This document shows positions 1-7,066 of a DNA stretch of 9,702 nucleotides, one piece after another (the stretch's first letter is position 1; every line of letters starts with the position of its first letter). The notes beneath the pieces are model-generated. The model was not told the origin of the DNA and did no database searches. It saw only the letters and a program-made list of their open reading frames with translations. This DNA comes from Bacteroidota bacterium (lineage in GTDB: Bacteria > Bacteroidota > Bacteroidia > Chitinophagales > Saprospiraceae), in assembly GCA_024280135.1 (NCBI GenBank), contig JAJRQS010000098.1:1-9702 (forward strand), read 5' to 3'. Both the position numbers and the translations under genes were made by a program.

Positions 1-705
1 ACTTGGTTGGCTCCACAAGGAGGGGTTGAATTTTTGAGTAATGAAAATACGGCGGTTGCATGCGGGTTGCATGAAGGTCCTAATCAATTTATCTGGGTGC
101 TTAATAATGGAGGATGTGGTGATTGGAGTCGCGATACGGTGATCATTAATTATGAACCAACACCTTTGGCAAAAGAAGATTCTTTTCAGTTAGATTATGG
201 TTTACCTTTTTTGATAGACGTGGTAGAAAACGATATTCTTTTTTCTAGTTATGCAATCGAGATACTACAAGTGCCGGAGCATAGTAAAATCCTTCACGTG
301 AACAAAAATGGTAAAATCGAAATTCAACCCAACCAAGATTTTATAGGGGTGGATGAGTTTGTTTATCGAGTTTGTAACCCAACCTGTGATGCTTGTACAG
401 AAGCTAAGGTGATTTTGAGCGTAGGCGAGTATGCTAATTGTCAAGTTCCAACTATTTTTACACCGGACAAAGATGGCATCAATGATTATTTAATTGTACC
501 TTGTCTGCTATCCAATGAATATGAAAATGCAACCTTGTCTATTTTTAATAGATGGGGGGATGAAGTGTATCATTCGAATCATTACCAAAGTGATTGGGAT
601 GGTACTTATCAGGGGAAGGCCTTGCGTATAGGAACTTATTTTTTTACTTTTGATTTAGGAGACGGATCGCCTATTCAAAAGGGTTTTTTGGAAATTCAAT
701 ATTAA
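1..705 (+). CDS. Secreted Ig-repeat protein with T9SS type B C-terminal sorting domain (5' partial)
   Basis: The reading frame is open from the first base, so the true start and most of the protein lie upstream; 234 residues are visible. Residues about 1-52 look like the end of a PKD/Ig-like repeat (a stretch ending in RDTVIINY). Residues about 56-143 look like a bacterial Ig/cadherin-like module, with the characteristic VVENDI near the start and DFIGVDEFVYRV near the end. Residues about 147-234 match the gliding-motility-associated C-terminal domain (CHU_C type): FTPDKDGINDYL, then SIFNRWGDEVY, then a W-D-G-x-Y step, ending in a short beta strand. In Bacteroidota this domain sends proteins through the type IX secretion system to the cell surface. 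The PorP/SprF-family gene follows after 4 nt, the classic partner arrangement, so the two are probably one operon. The passenger function (adhesin, structural or enzymatic) cannot be told from this fragment. The domain call is firm; the overall role is inferred. Confidence 0.9.
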   Translation, partial: TWLAPQGGVEFLSNENTAVACGLHEGPNQFIWVLNNGGCGDWSRDTVIINYEPTPLAKEDSFQLDYGLPFLIDVVENDILFSSYAIEILQVPEHSKILHVNKNGKIEIQPNQDFIGVDEFVYRVCNPTCDACTEAKVILSVGEYANCQVPTIFTPDKDGINDYLIVPCLLSNEYENATLSIFNRWGDEVYHSNHYQSDWDGTYQGKALRIGTYFFTFDLGDGSPIQKGFLEIQY

Positions 706-709
706 ATAG

Positions 710-1666
710 ATGCATAATAGGTTGTGGATAATACTAGTTGGTTTTCTTTTTTGCGCAAGCATTAGCTATGCCCAGCAAGAGGAGCAATACACGCTATTCA
801 TGCTCAATAAATTAAGTTACAATCCAGCTTATGCGGGCGTGGATGCCCCTTTCACATTGAATGCGACCATCAGACAGCAATGGTTAGGGCTTGAGGGAGC
901 ACCCGCAACTCAAAAAATAAGTAGCGATTTTACGCTTTTTCATGAAAGGGTCGGGTTGGGTTTTACGCTCCTTCGGAATACGATTGGCATTAATCAAAAA
1001 GTAGTTTTCACTGGAAACTATGCTTATCGTTTTCAAATTAAAGATGGCTACTTTGGCGTTGGCCTGAATGCAAGTGTCAAATATACCGACAAAAATTTTA
1101 GAGATAAAAGATTACATAGTGCAACAGAACTATCCATGGATTCGAGTATTCCAATGGGATTAGAAACACAATTTTCTCCAAATTTCGGTATTGGTTTTTA
1201 TTACCAAACAAACCGATTCTATGGTGGGGCCTCCTTACCCAATATGATGAACACCCAAAAAGTTAAAATTGCCGACGAGCCCATTGCCATTGAAAAGCCC
1301 CATTTTTATTTAATGACGGGTTACATCTTTAAGCTAAATGAATTTATCACGTTAAATCCACAGACCTTATTAAAAATTGCGGTTGACGCCCCCTTTGATG
1401 CAGATGTGAATTTGATGACCACTTTTGATGATAAATTGAAAGTCGGTTTGGGTTATCGCTTGGGAGGCGATCTAGACAAGGGTTATGGAGAGTCGATTGA
1501 CATCATGGTCGGAATTCCTATTGCAAAGACTTTATTCTTTGGCGTAGCTTATGACATGACGCTTTCTGAATTGAGAAAATATAGCAATGGTAGCATAGAA
1601 GGCATCATTCAATATCGTATGGAAAAGGTCAGTCCTGTCACTTCTATTAGCCCTCGATTCTTTTAA
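710..1666 (+). CDS. PorP/SprF family type IX secretion system outer-membrane protein
   Basis: This 318-residue protein begins with a signal peptide (about residues 1-21, hydrophobic core then SYA before QQ). The mature N-terminus carries the family hallmark: QYTLFMLNKLSYNPAYAG, followed by a RQQW-x-G-x-x-GAP-x-TQ motif. The rest is a series of alternating amphipathic strands with many Gly and aromatic residues (FGVGLNASVKY, FGIGFYYQTNRFYGGAS, LKVGLGYRLGG), as expected for a beta-barrel. Family members sit in the outer membrane. SprF of Flavobacterium is encoded just after the adhesin SprB and is needed for its secretion. The gene here likewise starts 4 nt after the stop of a type B sorting-domain protein, so it probably serves that substrate. 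There is no Shine-Dalgarno motif before the ATG, which is normal for the phylum. Bacteroidota carry several paralogues, so a specific symbol is not assigned. Confidence 0.92.
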   Translation: MHNRLWIILVGFLFCASISYAQQEEQYTLFMLNKLSYNPAYAGVDAPFTLNATIRQQWLGLEGAPATQKISSDFTLFHERVGLGFTLLRNTIGINQKVVFTGNYAYRFQIKDGYFGVGLNASVKYTDKNFRDKRLHSATELSMDSSIPMGLETQFSPNFGIGFYYQTNRFYGGASLPNMMNTQKVKIADEPIAIEKPHFYLMTGYIFKLNEFITLNPQTLLKIAVDAPFDADVNLMTTFDDKLKVGLGYRLGGDLDKGYGESIDIMVGIPIAKTLFFGVAYDMTLSELRKYSNGSIEGIIQYRMEKVSPVTSISPRFF

Positions 1667-1783
1667 TGGTCTGTCTTTTCTAATGGTTGATGGCTTATCA
1701 TCTTCAAATTATTCAAAGCCGAAACCCATATCAAGGTGCGCCCATATTTCTTTTGTATTAAAAATAGCTTAAACGCTTTAGGA

Positions 1784-1816
1784 TTGGTGACTTTTATACT
1801 TTTTTGGATATCTTTA
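1784..1816 (+). promoter_or_regulatory. Candidate Bacteroidota-type promoter for the 1880 gene
   Basis: TATCTTTA at 1809-1816 matches the Bacteroidota -7 element TAnnTTTG at all but the last base. A TTGG lies at 1784-1787, 21 nt upstream, close to the usual spacing for the -33 TTTG element. Transcription would begin near 1823 and leave a leader of roughly 57 nt before the ATG at 1880. The remaining part of the 213-nt gap 1667-1879 shows no gene, convincing terminator or repeat. This is pattern matching only. Confidence 0.35.
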
Positions 1817-1879
1817 CGGACGGACTCCTTTGGCACAAGCAAAATAACGAACGAAAAGCATTATTAATGACTTTTATAA

Positions 1880-2431
1880 ATGAACCTACAAATGAAATTT
1901 AATTCAGACAATGTTCTAAGTGTTACGGCATTTATCATAAGTGTTGCTACTGTAATTGCGCTTATATACCAGTCTAACCTGGTGAGAGAACAGAATGAAA
2001 TGATGCAAAAAGAACAATATGCATCCGTAATGCCCTATCTCTCAATGGGTTTTTTGGGGTCAGATGATGATAGTAGTTTTGAATTGTTTCTAAAAAATGA
2101 CGGGGTGGGTCCTGCTTTTATAAAGGAAGTTAACATTAAATATCAAGACAGTCTATATCAGATGTCCATAATACAATTCTATACTGAAATTCTTAAAGTT
2201 GAAAACAAAAATAATGTAAGAATGGTGCGTAGTGACATTGGAGAAAATACCGTTTTACCTGCAAATAAAAAGATTCCTCTGTTAACTTTTTATACAGGGC
2301 AGAATGAAGCTACTGATTTACTGGGGGCCTTTGCTACTCTGGAAGCATCTATTGAAATTGTTTATGCATCTATTTATGACCAAAAATGGAAAATGAATAA
2401 TATGATGGACGTACATATACCCATTGAGTAA
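1880..2431 (+). CDS. Membrane-anchored protein of unknown function
   Basis: I do not recognise a named family. The 183-residue product has one N-terminal membrane segment (about residues 13-30, VLSVTAFIISVATVIALIY), followed by a polar, probably helical linker rich in Gln, Glu and Met (about 31-47). A roughly 135-residue soluble domain follows with alternating hydrophobic strands, including the phrase FLKNDGVGPAFIKEVNIKY, and it ends in a strand-like MMDVHIPIE. The N-G-x-GPA-x-I pattern is, from memory, typical of uncharacterised small Bacteroidota proteins with the same single-helix-plus-beta-domain layout. It has no lipobox or signal-peptidase site, so it is likely an inner-membrane anchored protein; which side the domain faces is not clear. 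An alternative ATG at 1892 would remove four residues. The gene stands alone between two gaps and has a candidate promoter upstream, so it looks like a single transcription unit. Confidence 0.75.
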   Translation: MNLQMKFNSDNVLSVTAFIISVATVIALIYQSNLVREQNEMMQKEQYASVMPYLSMGFLGSDDDSSFELFLKNDGVGPAFIKEVNIKYQDSLYQMSIIQFYTEILKVENKNNVRMVRSDIGENTVLPANKKIPLLTFYTGQNEATDLLGAFATLEASIEIVYASIYDQKWKMNNMMDVHIPIE

Positions 2432-2569
2432 AATAGAAATTGCTGGAGGCTGGGAATTGTTTATTCATTATCGTTCGCATAAGATTTAGATAAAGGTTGG
2501 AGATTCCTAGTGCTTGCTAAAGTAAAAAGATTTAAGCGATTTTAGACAATAAACCCCAGAAAAAAGCCT

Positions 2570-2577
2570 TAGATTCG
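2570..2577 (+). promoter_or_regulatory. Weak candidate -7 element before the lipoprotein-lptB cluster
   Basis: TAGATTCG differs from TAnnTTTG by one base and lies 18 nt before the ATG at 2596. The gap 2432-2595 (164 nt) must hold the promoter of the forward cluster unless transcription reads through from the 1880 gene. No clear -33 TTTG sits at the right distance; TTTAG at 2541-2545 is slightly too far. No terminator-like hairpin was found in this gap. Confidence 0.2.
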
Positions 2578-2595
2578 CACATCAAAATTATAAGT

Positions 2596-4218
2596 ATGCG
2601 TTGGTTTTTAGTGCTTTTCTCGTCTTTGTTCTTGCTTGCTGGCTGTGCGAAAATCACAGCTTTGGAAGGAGGAGATAAAGACACACAGCCACCCAGAATG
2701 GATACTTTGCACTCTACTCCTTTACTGCAAACCAACTTTCGCCCCAAAAGCATTCAGGTCGCTTTTGACGAATGGGTCAAACTTAATGATGTTTTCAAAA
2801 ACGTATTAGTTTCTCCGCCCCTCAAAAAACGTCCAAAAATCACTTTAAAAAAGAAAACAGTTCTTTTTGAGTTTGACGAAGAGGAGTTGTTGAGAGATAG
2901 CACAACCTACACCATTAACTTTGGCGCTGCAATCGCCGATATCACCGAAAATAATGCAGCCACAGGGTTGACTTATGTCTTTTCTACTGGACCAGATATT
3001 GATTCGCTTGCTGTTGAAGGGAAAGCAATAGATGCTTTTACGAAGGCTCCTTTGGAAGGTGTAAACATCATGCTTTACGATGTCTTGGAGGATTCAATTG
3101 TCTATAAGGAAAAACCCTATTATCTAGCCATTACGAATAAGGCGGGTACTTTTAAAATTAATAATATTAAACCGGGTACTTATAAAGCCTTTGCGCTGAA
3201 AGACGGCGATTTTGATTATAAGTTTAGTCAATTTGATGAGCCGATGGGGTTCTTAGATGAAGCTATCGCCGTGAATGATTCGACACCGAAATTGACTTTC
3301 TTACTCTCTAAAGAAAAAGCACCCATTAAATTGAAAGGGAAAGATTTTCAAGCCGATGGCATCTTGTCTCTAGTGTTCAACGAAACACCCCAAAAGCCCT
3401 CCTTTACGCCTATAAATATAGATAATTTTCATTTTTTTCCGCAAGGAGACTCCGTTAAAATTTGGTACACGGGGATGGATACTTCTTCCCAATTAATCGT
3501 GCGAGTAGAAGGGGAAATAATAGATACGGTAGCCTTGCGTCCAAAATCAAAACGAACCCAAATCTCTAAAGTAGAATTAAAAATAGCTAGCTCTGTCCCG
3601 GGTAGTGCTCACCCCAAAAGGCCGTTAGAATTAAAAATGAATGTGCCGATTGGAAGCTGGAATGATACTTTAATTGTTTTGTCGGAAGACAGTCTGCAAC
3701 GGGCATTACCTTTGGGAATTTCCATAAAAAAAGAAGATCCGACCGTTTTAGTGCTCGATTATCCTTGGGCCGAATCTGTGACCTATGAATTGAATATTTT
3801 GCCAAAAGGCATAACGGGATTTAATGGGCAAGATTTTAAAGATACGATTTCGCAAAAGCTAAGCGTTATTCCAATTGAGAAACTTGGGAATATTATGTTG
3901 ACGATTATTCCGCCAGATTCCACACAGCAATATGTCATCAGGCTTTTGCAAAAAAAGAAAGAAATTCGCAAGAAGATACTATTACCCAACGAGCGAAAAA
4001 TCATTTGGAATTTAATGCCCCCAGGAGATTATACGGTAGAGTTGGTAGAAGATAAAAACAAAAATGGGCTTTGGGATGGAGGTAATTACCTAAAACGTCA
4101 ACAACCAGAGCAAGTATTCGTTAAGACATTAGATAAGTTGCGAGCCAACTGGGACTTGGAAGTAGCATGGCGCCCAAGCGGATCTATTACACCGCCCACA
4201 AAAACAAGTGACAAATGA
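2596..4218 (+). CDS. Ig-like (SbsA/Big_5-type) domain lipoprotein
   Basis: A 540-residue lipoprotein. The signal peptide ends in the lipobox LLAGC, so Cys17 would be lipidated. The start of the mature chain ([12 protein letters not shown], about 25-36) resembles the GG-x-KDT-x-PP opening of a widespread Bacteroidota lipoprotein group. Residues about 30-132 fit a bacterial Ig-like Big_5 domain: [14 protein letters not shown], then [18 protein letters not shown], ending near [10 protein letters not shown]. Residues about 138-205 resemble a carboxypeptidase-regulatory-like beta sandwich ([23 protein letters not shown], later [20 protein letters not shown]). The remainder is more beta-rich sequence without catalytic motifs, with [11 protein letters not shown] near the C-terminus. 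It is probably a structural or binding protein on the periplasmic or outer face of the envelope; the exact role is unknown. Its last codons overlap lptB by four bases (ATGA), so translation of the two is probably coupled. Confidence 0.85.
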   Translation: MRWFLVLFSSLFLLAGCAKITALEGGDKDTQPPRMDTLHSTPLLQTNFRPKSIQVAFDEWVKLNDVFKNVLVSPPLKKRPKITLKKKTVLFEFDEEELLRDSTTYTINFGAAIADITENNAATGLTYVFSTGPDIDSLAVEGKAIDAFTKAPLEGVNIMLYDVLEDSIVYKEKPYYLAITNKAGTFKINNIKPGTYKAFALKDGDFDYKFSQFDEPMGFLDEAIAVNDSTPKLTFLLSKEKAPIKLKGKDFQADGILSLVFNETPQKPSFTPINIDNFHFFPQGDSVKIWYTGMDTSSQLIVRVEGEIIDTVALRPKSKRTQISKVELKIASSVPGSAHPKRPLELKMNVPIGSWNDTLIVLSEDSLQRALPLGISIKKEDPTVLVLDYPWAESVTYELNILPKGITGFNGQDFKDTISQKLSVIPIEKLGNIMLTIIPPDSTQQYVIRLLQKKKEIRKKILLPNERKIIWNLMPPGDYTVELVEDKNKNGLWDGGNYLKRQQPEQVFVKTLDKLRANWDLEVAWRPSGSITPPTKTSDK

Positions 4219-4967
4219 AGCTAAGAGCCGATAGTTTAAAAAAGATATATGGTCGTAGAGAGGTCGTCAAAGGAATTTCTTTAGAGGTCAATCAAGGCGA
4301 AATCGTGGGGCTGTTGGGGCCAAATGGTGCGGGCAAAACGACTAGTTTTTACATGATAGTCGGGTTCATCAAACCAAACTTTGGAAACGTGTATTTGGAT
4401 GATGAAGAGATCACAGACTTAGCGATGTATAAGCGTGCACAAAGAGGAATTGGCTATTTGCCGCAAGAGGCGTCTGTCTTTCGGAAACTGTCCGTGGAAG
4501 ATAATATCAAGTCTATCCTTGAGTTTACGGATTTGTCAAAAGCAGAGCAAAAAGAAAAACTAGAAAGTCTAATTGATGAATTTGGGCTCGAAAAAGTAAG
4601 AAAAAGTAAAGGGGACACCCTATCTGGTGGAGAGCGTCGTCGGACAGAAATAGCTCGTGCATTGGCGACCTCGCCTAAGTTTATTTTATTGGATGAACCG
4701 TTTGCGGGTATTGACCCGATAGCCGTTGAAGATATCCAATACATCGTGGCAAAACTACGAACCAAAAATATTGGTATTCTCATCACGGACCACAATGTAC
4801 AAGAAACACTTTCGATTACGGACAGAGCTTATTTGATGTTTGAAGGTGAAATTTTACGGACGGGTACTTCAGAAGAATTAGCGGCTGATGAGCTAGTGCG
4901 AAAGCTGTATTTAGGTGATCAGTTTGAGCTAAAACGAAAAATAATAGACTTAGATAAAGAACGATAG
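4215..4967 (+). CDS. lptB: LPS export ABC transporter ATP-binding protein LptB
   Basis: LptB is the cytoplasmic ATPase that drives lipopolysaccharide extraction from the inner membrane by LptFG and its passage along the Lpt bridge. All ABC motifs are intact in the 250 residues: Walker A GPNGAGKT (35-42), Q-loop Gln84 in the LptB-typical [19 protein letters not shown], signature [15 protein letters not shown] (136-150), Walker B FILLDE with catalytic Glu161, D-loop AGIDP, and switch His193 in ITDHNV. The phrase [17 protein letters not shown] and the ending [11 protein letters not shown] are strongly LptB-like and separate it from LivF/LivG relatives. Length is slightly above the usual 240 because of a short charged tail. 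The ATG overlaps the upstream lipoprotein stop (ATGA), and the next gene starts directly after the stop codon. No lptA, lptC or permease gene is in view; in this phylum these are often elsewhere. Confidence 0.95.
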   Translation: MKLRADSLKKIYGRREVVKGISLEVNQGEIVGLLGPNGAGKTTSFYMIVGFIKPNFGNVYLDDEEITDLAMYKRAQRGIGYLPQEASVFRKLSVEDNIKSILEFTDLSKAEQKEKLESLIDEFGLEKVRKSKGDTLSGGERRRTEIARALATSPKFILLDEPFAGIDPIAVEDIQYIVAKLRTKNIGILITDHNVQETLSITDRAYLMFEGEILRTGTSEELAADELVRKLYLGDQFELKRKIIDLDKER

Positions 4968-5231
4968 ATGCGTTGGATAATTATCATTTTGTTGGGGGCT
5001 AGTTTAATGAGTTGTACGGATCAAAAGAACTATTCTAAAGATTATAAGACTCGAAAAATAGTAGATTCCCTTTTCAAAAAGGAATCTATTGAATTAAATA
5101 AGACCCTCGCCGATCAATGCAGTATCCGAACAGTGAAATTGTTGGATAACTTGGTGGATTCTATTTTGGTTGTCCGACGATTGGAGGTTGAGGATATTTT
5201 ACGAAGAGAAACTTTAGAAAATGCGGAATAG
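4968..5231 (+). CDS. Small lipoprotein of unknown function (copy 1 of a related pair)
   Basis: An 87-residue product with a short signal peptide and lipobox LMSC, so lipidation is expected at Cys16. The ATG follows the lptB stop with no gap, and the gene overlaps the next one by 11 nt, so it belongs to the lptB transcription unit. The mature part is charged and predicted helical, with a single further cysteine (Cys51) and a DSIL motif at 64-67. The Cys, the 12-residue spacing and DSIL recur in the downstream gene, and an ungapped alignment around them suggests the two arose by duplication. I recognise no named family. The lipidated N-terminus, small size and helical character recall small envelope lipoproteins, but no function can be assigned. 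Confidence 0.75.
   Translation: MRWIIIILLGASLMSCTDQKNYSKDYKTRKIVDSLFKKESIELNKTLADQCSIRTVKLLDNLVDSILVVRRLEVEDILRRETLENAE
5062..5088. repeat. 27-bp near-perfect palindrome inside the first small lipoprotein gene
   Basis: The arms TAGATTCC (5062-5069) and GGAATCTA (5081-5088) are perfect reverse complements. Between them TTTT (5071-5074) faces AAAA (5076-5079) around a central C at 5075, with one C/A mismatch at 5070/5080. It encodes the stretch around IVDSLFKKESIE, so it is in-frame coding sequence. As RNA it could fold into a stem of 8 bp plus an inner A-U part. There is no U-tract after it, so it is not a standard terminator. Confidence 0.6.
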
Positions 5232-5541
5232 AAATCTATTGATACTTGTTGCGATGGTCGTATTTTCGGCTTGCGCAAAAAAAGTAGAAACCCAAGAGGC
5301 GTATATTCAAAAATCACTAGCAGAAAAAATAGCTAAGCACAAAGAGAAGGAAGCTGAAAAATGCACCAAAAAACTATATAACCAAGCAGCAGAAATAGCA
5401 GATTCTATCCTACTCATAGACGCACTCAAACTAGATTCCCTTCAGGATAAACTCCCAATCGTCCCGCCTAAGCCTGGATTTATAGAACCTAAGCCGAGTG
5501 GCGATAGTTTGGCTATCGAGCCTTTCCTAGATACTATTTAA
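5221..5541 (+). CDS. Small lipoprotein of unknown function (copy 2 of a related pair)
   Basis: A 106-residue product with a signal peptide and lipobox FSAC, so lipidation is expected at Cys18. It begins inside the end of the previous gene (11-nt overlap, different frame). The mature region starts with a strongly charged Lys/Glu helix (about 26-50) containing one Cys (Cys48), then IADSILLIDALKLDSL, then a proline-rich tail (PIVPPKPGFIEPKPSGD) that the first copy lacks. From Cys48 to DSIL (61-64) there are 12 residues, exactly as in the upstream gene. Function is unknown. A helix-then-proline-rich layout would suit an envelope tether or a protein-binding stalk, which is inference. Its stop is only 12 nt from the end of the convergent RNase H gene, with no clear terminator between them. 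Confidence 0.75.
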   Translation: MRNRNLLILVAMVVFSACAKKVETQEAYIQKSLAEKIAKHKEKEAEKCTKKLYNQAAEIADSILLIDALKLDSLQDKLPIVPPKPGFIEPKPSGDSLAIEPFLDTI

Positions 5542-5553
5542 TGATTTAAGTTT

Positions 5554-6183
5554 TTACTTACGCCCAAAATCAGCAGGAATTTCTCCCCATACAGGAGTGT
5601 CCCACTTTAGGATGGGGTTTTTATAGGAGTTGTTGTCCAGCCAATATAATGCCCGTTCGACTAAATCGAAGATCGGCTTATTACGTGGTGTTCGCTCCAA
5701 GTTTGATTTTATTTTTTTCTTTCGGACCCAGCTCATGGCTGTAATCGAATCAGAATAGATGGGTAATGTATGGTGACCTTGCTTCTTGAGTAAGGCAAGT
5801 GCATGAACCAAAGCAAGGAATTCACCAATATTATTATTACCATCAGGAAAGGGCCCTTTACGAAAAATCTCTTTTCGACTATCGGTCAAAACACCTCGAT
5901 ATTCCATGATGCCGGGGTTGCCCAATGACGAAGCATCAACGGATAAACTATTTTTAATAATACTTTTGTGATTGGGCGTTGAGGACTTAACGTTTTTGCC
6001 TTTCTTGCCGATGTGTTTCCAGGGATTGTCTTTGAAAGCGGACTCTGCGGCAGCTAGTGTCGGAAAGGATTTATATTGAGCACCTTCAAAACCAAAAATA
6101 TTGGCTTTGCATTCGTTCCAATCGGTATAGACTCCAGGCTTTGCACCCACCCAAACCACATAGTATTTTTTCTTCTTAGCCAC
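5554..6183 (-). CDS. rnhA: Ribonuclease H, viroplasmin (RNase HI with N-terminal hybrid-binding domain) family
   Basis: RNase H cleaves the RNA strand of RNA-DNA hybrids such as R-loops and primers. Residues about 5-50 form the caulimovirus-viroplasmin-like hybrid-binding domain (KKYYVVWVGAKPGVYTDWNEC, then FEGAQYKSFPTLAAAESAF). After a basic linker, the catalytic domain (about 78-209) keeps four acidic residues: Asp83 in SVDAS, Glu121 in NNIGEFLAL, Asp145 in YSDS and Asp205 in ADFGRK. Start choice: there is no ATG before the domain, and an in-frame TAG lies four codons upstream of a TTG at 6186. The GTG at 6183 gives a protein beginning M-A-K-K-K-K-Y-Y-V-V-W, the usual start of this family, so GTG is preferred over TTG. 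Length is 209 residues, normal for the two-domain form. The gene is convergent with the small lipoproteins and divergent from tatD. Confidence 0.92.
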   Translation of the reverse strand: MAKKKKYYVVWVGAKPGVYTDWNECKANIFGFEGAQYKSFPTLAAAESAFKDNPWKHIGKKGKNVKSSTPNHKSIIKNSLSVDASSLGNPGIMEYRGVLTDSRKEIFRKGPFPDGNNNIGEFLALVHALALLKKQGHHTLPIYSDSITAMSWVRKKKIKSNLERTPRNKPIFDLVERALYWLDNNSYKNPILKWDTPVWGEIPADFGRK

Positions 6184-6225
6184 CAAAATAAGTTTTGCCT
6201 ACATCTTAGAGATAGTTCTCAGGGA

Positions 6226-6233
6226 CAAAGTTT
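6226..6233 (-). promoter_or_regulatory. Weak candidate -7 element for the RNase H gene
   Basis: Read on the minus strand this is AAACTTTG, one base away from TAnnTTTG, placed so that transcription would begin near 6218, about 35 nt before the GTG start. No good -33 element is seen. The 114-nt divergent gap 6184-6297 must also hold the tatD promoter. A TTCTTTG at 6287-6293 lies too close to the tatD ATG to be a normal -7 box. Confidence 0.2.
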
Positions 6234-6297
6234 AGGAATTATATTTAATTGAAAGGAAATTTCGGACTGTTTCTGAAAAAAAAGCGTTCTTTGAATT

Positions 6298-7062
6298 ATG
6301 ATAGATACACATACACACCTTTATTCAAAGCAATTTGATGAAGATCGAGACTTGATGATAGCACGAGCAAAAGAAGCTGGAGTTGAAAAAGTCTTTTTGC
6401 CAAACGTTGATAGTAGCACGATAGCAGGAATGCTTCAATTGGAAAAGGACTACCCCGGGTATTGCTACCCGATGATGGGACTGCACCCAACCAGTGTGAA
6501 AGAAGATTTTGAGCAAGAATTGGCAATCGTCAAAAAACATCTTTTTGAACGACCCTTCGTGGCCGTAGGAGAAATAGGTGTTGACCTGTATTGGGATAAG
6601 ACCTACAAAGCACAACAGATAGAAGCTTTTTTGGCGCAAGCAAAATGGGCAATAGAACTAAATATACCTATCGTCATTCATGCAAGGGACTCATTAGATG
6701 TCTTGATAGACCTAGTAAGAAGTATCAAGGAGGAACGATTGAGGGGTATTTTCCATTGTTTTACAGGAAATGCACGTCAGGCTGAGGAAATAGTTGATTT
6801 GGGTTTTCTTTTAGGAGTCGGAGGCGTGTATACTTTTAAGAATTCAAACTTGAAGGAGGAAATAAAAGGAATTTCTTTGGAACACTTGGTTTTAGAGACA
6901 GATGCTCCTTATTTGACGCCGACCCCCTTTCGGGGAAAAAGAAATGAAAGCAGTTATGTAAGCTATGTATTAGAGCATTTGGCAGAAAATAGGGGGCTTA
7001 CGCCAAACGAGGTAGATCTTATCACAACAGCCACTGCAAAAGCCTTATTTCTGGGAGAATAA
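6298..7062 (+). CDS. tatD: TatD family metal-dependent hydrolase (DNase)
   Basis: A cytoplasmic amidohydrolase-superfamily nuclease; TatD enzymes show 3'-5' exonuclease/DNase activity and are linked to DNA repair and DNA degradation. The 254-residue length is typical. Metal-binding residues are all present: His5 and His7 in DTHTHL, Glu92 in VGEIGVDLYWD, His128 in VIHARD, His153 in FHCFTG and Asp202 in ETDAPYL. The GLHP motif (61-64) and PTPFRGKRNESSYV near the C-terminus are also characteristic. The ATG start gives the canonical MIDTHTHLY opening. The gene runs away from the RNase H gene, and its stop codon is embedded in a strong stem-loop. The substrate in this organism is not determined by sequence. 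Confidence 0.94.
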   Translation: MIDTHTHLYSKQFDEDRDLMIARAKEAGVEKVFLPNVDSSTIAGMLQLEKDYPGYCYPMMGLHPTSVKEDFEQELAIVKKHLFERPFVAVGEIGVDLYWDKTYKAQQIEAFLAQAKWAIELNIPIVIHARDSLDVLIDLVRSIKEERLRGIFHCFTGNARQAEEIVDLGFLLGVGGVYTFKNSNLKEEIKGISLEHLVLETDAPYLTPTPFRGKRNESSYVSYVLEHLAENRGLTPNEVDLITTATAKALFLGE

Positions 7063-7066
7063 GGCT
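7041..7066 (+). terminator. Stem-loop spanning the tatD stop codon (possible terminator or 3'-end hairpin)
   Basis: AGCCTTATT (7041-7049) pairs with AATAAGGCT (7058-7066); one more T-G wobble leaves a 6-nt loop, CTGGGA. The TAA stop (7060-7062) is in the 3' arm. The bases that follow are AAAACGAAG rather than a T-run, so this is not a textbook intrinsic terminator. It could still mark or protect the 3' end of the tatD transcript. The hairpin is directly visible; its function is inferred. Confidence 0.4.

Noticed and set aside
1667..1879. Possible gene remnant in the 213-nt gap (a short open stretch before 1880)
   Set aside because: The best frame is about 40 codons without a suitable start and with no recognisable similarity; a promoter region explains the gap better.
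2532..2753. Minus-strand 73-codon frame across the start of the Ig-like lipoprotein
   Set aside because: It overlaps a clear signal peptide and lipobox on the plus strand and has no motif of its own.
4454..4795. 113-codon open frame on the minus strand inside lptB
   Set aside because: It is antisense to a fully motif-complete LptB, has no recognisable domain, and is Ser/Ile/Arg-rich as expected from a shadow frame.
5502..5518. 6-bp stem CGATAG/CTATCG near the end of the second small lipoprotein, as a terminator
   Set aside because: No T-run follows and the stem is short and inside the coding sequence; it does not meet intrinsic terminator criteria.
6456..6471. 6-bp hairpin CGGGTA/TACCCG with TTGC loop inside tatD
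   Set aside because: It falls on codons for a Y-P-G-Y-C-Y-P stretch, so the symmetry is explained by coding repetition; no regulatory context.
6325..6639. 104-codon open frame on the minus strand inside tatD
   Set aside because: It overlaps the intact metal-binding core of TatD; composition is Phe/Ser/Cys-rich and shows no domain.
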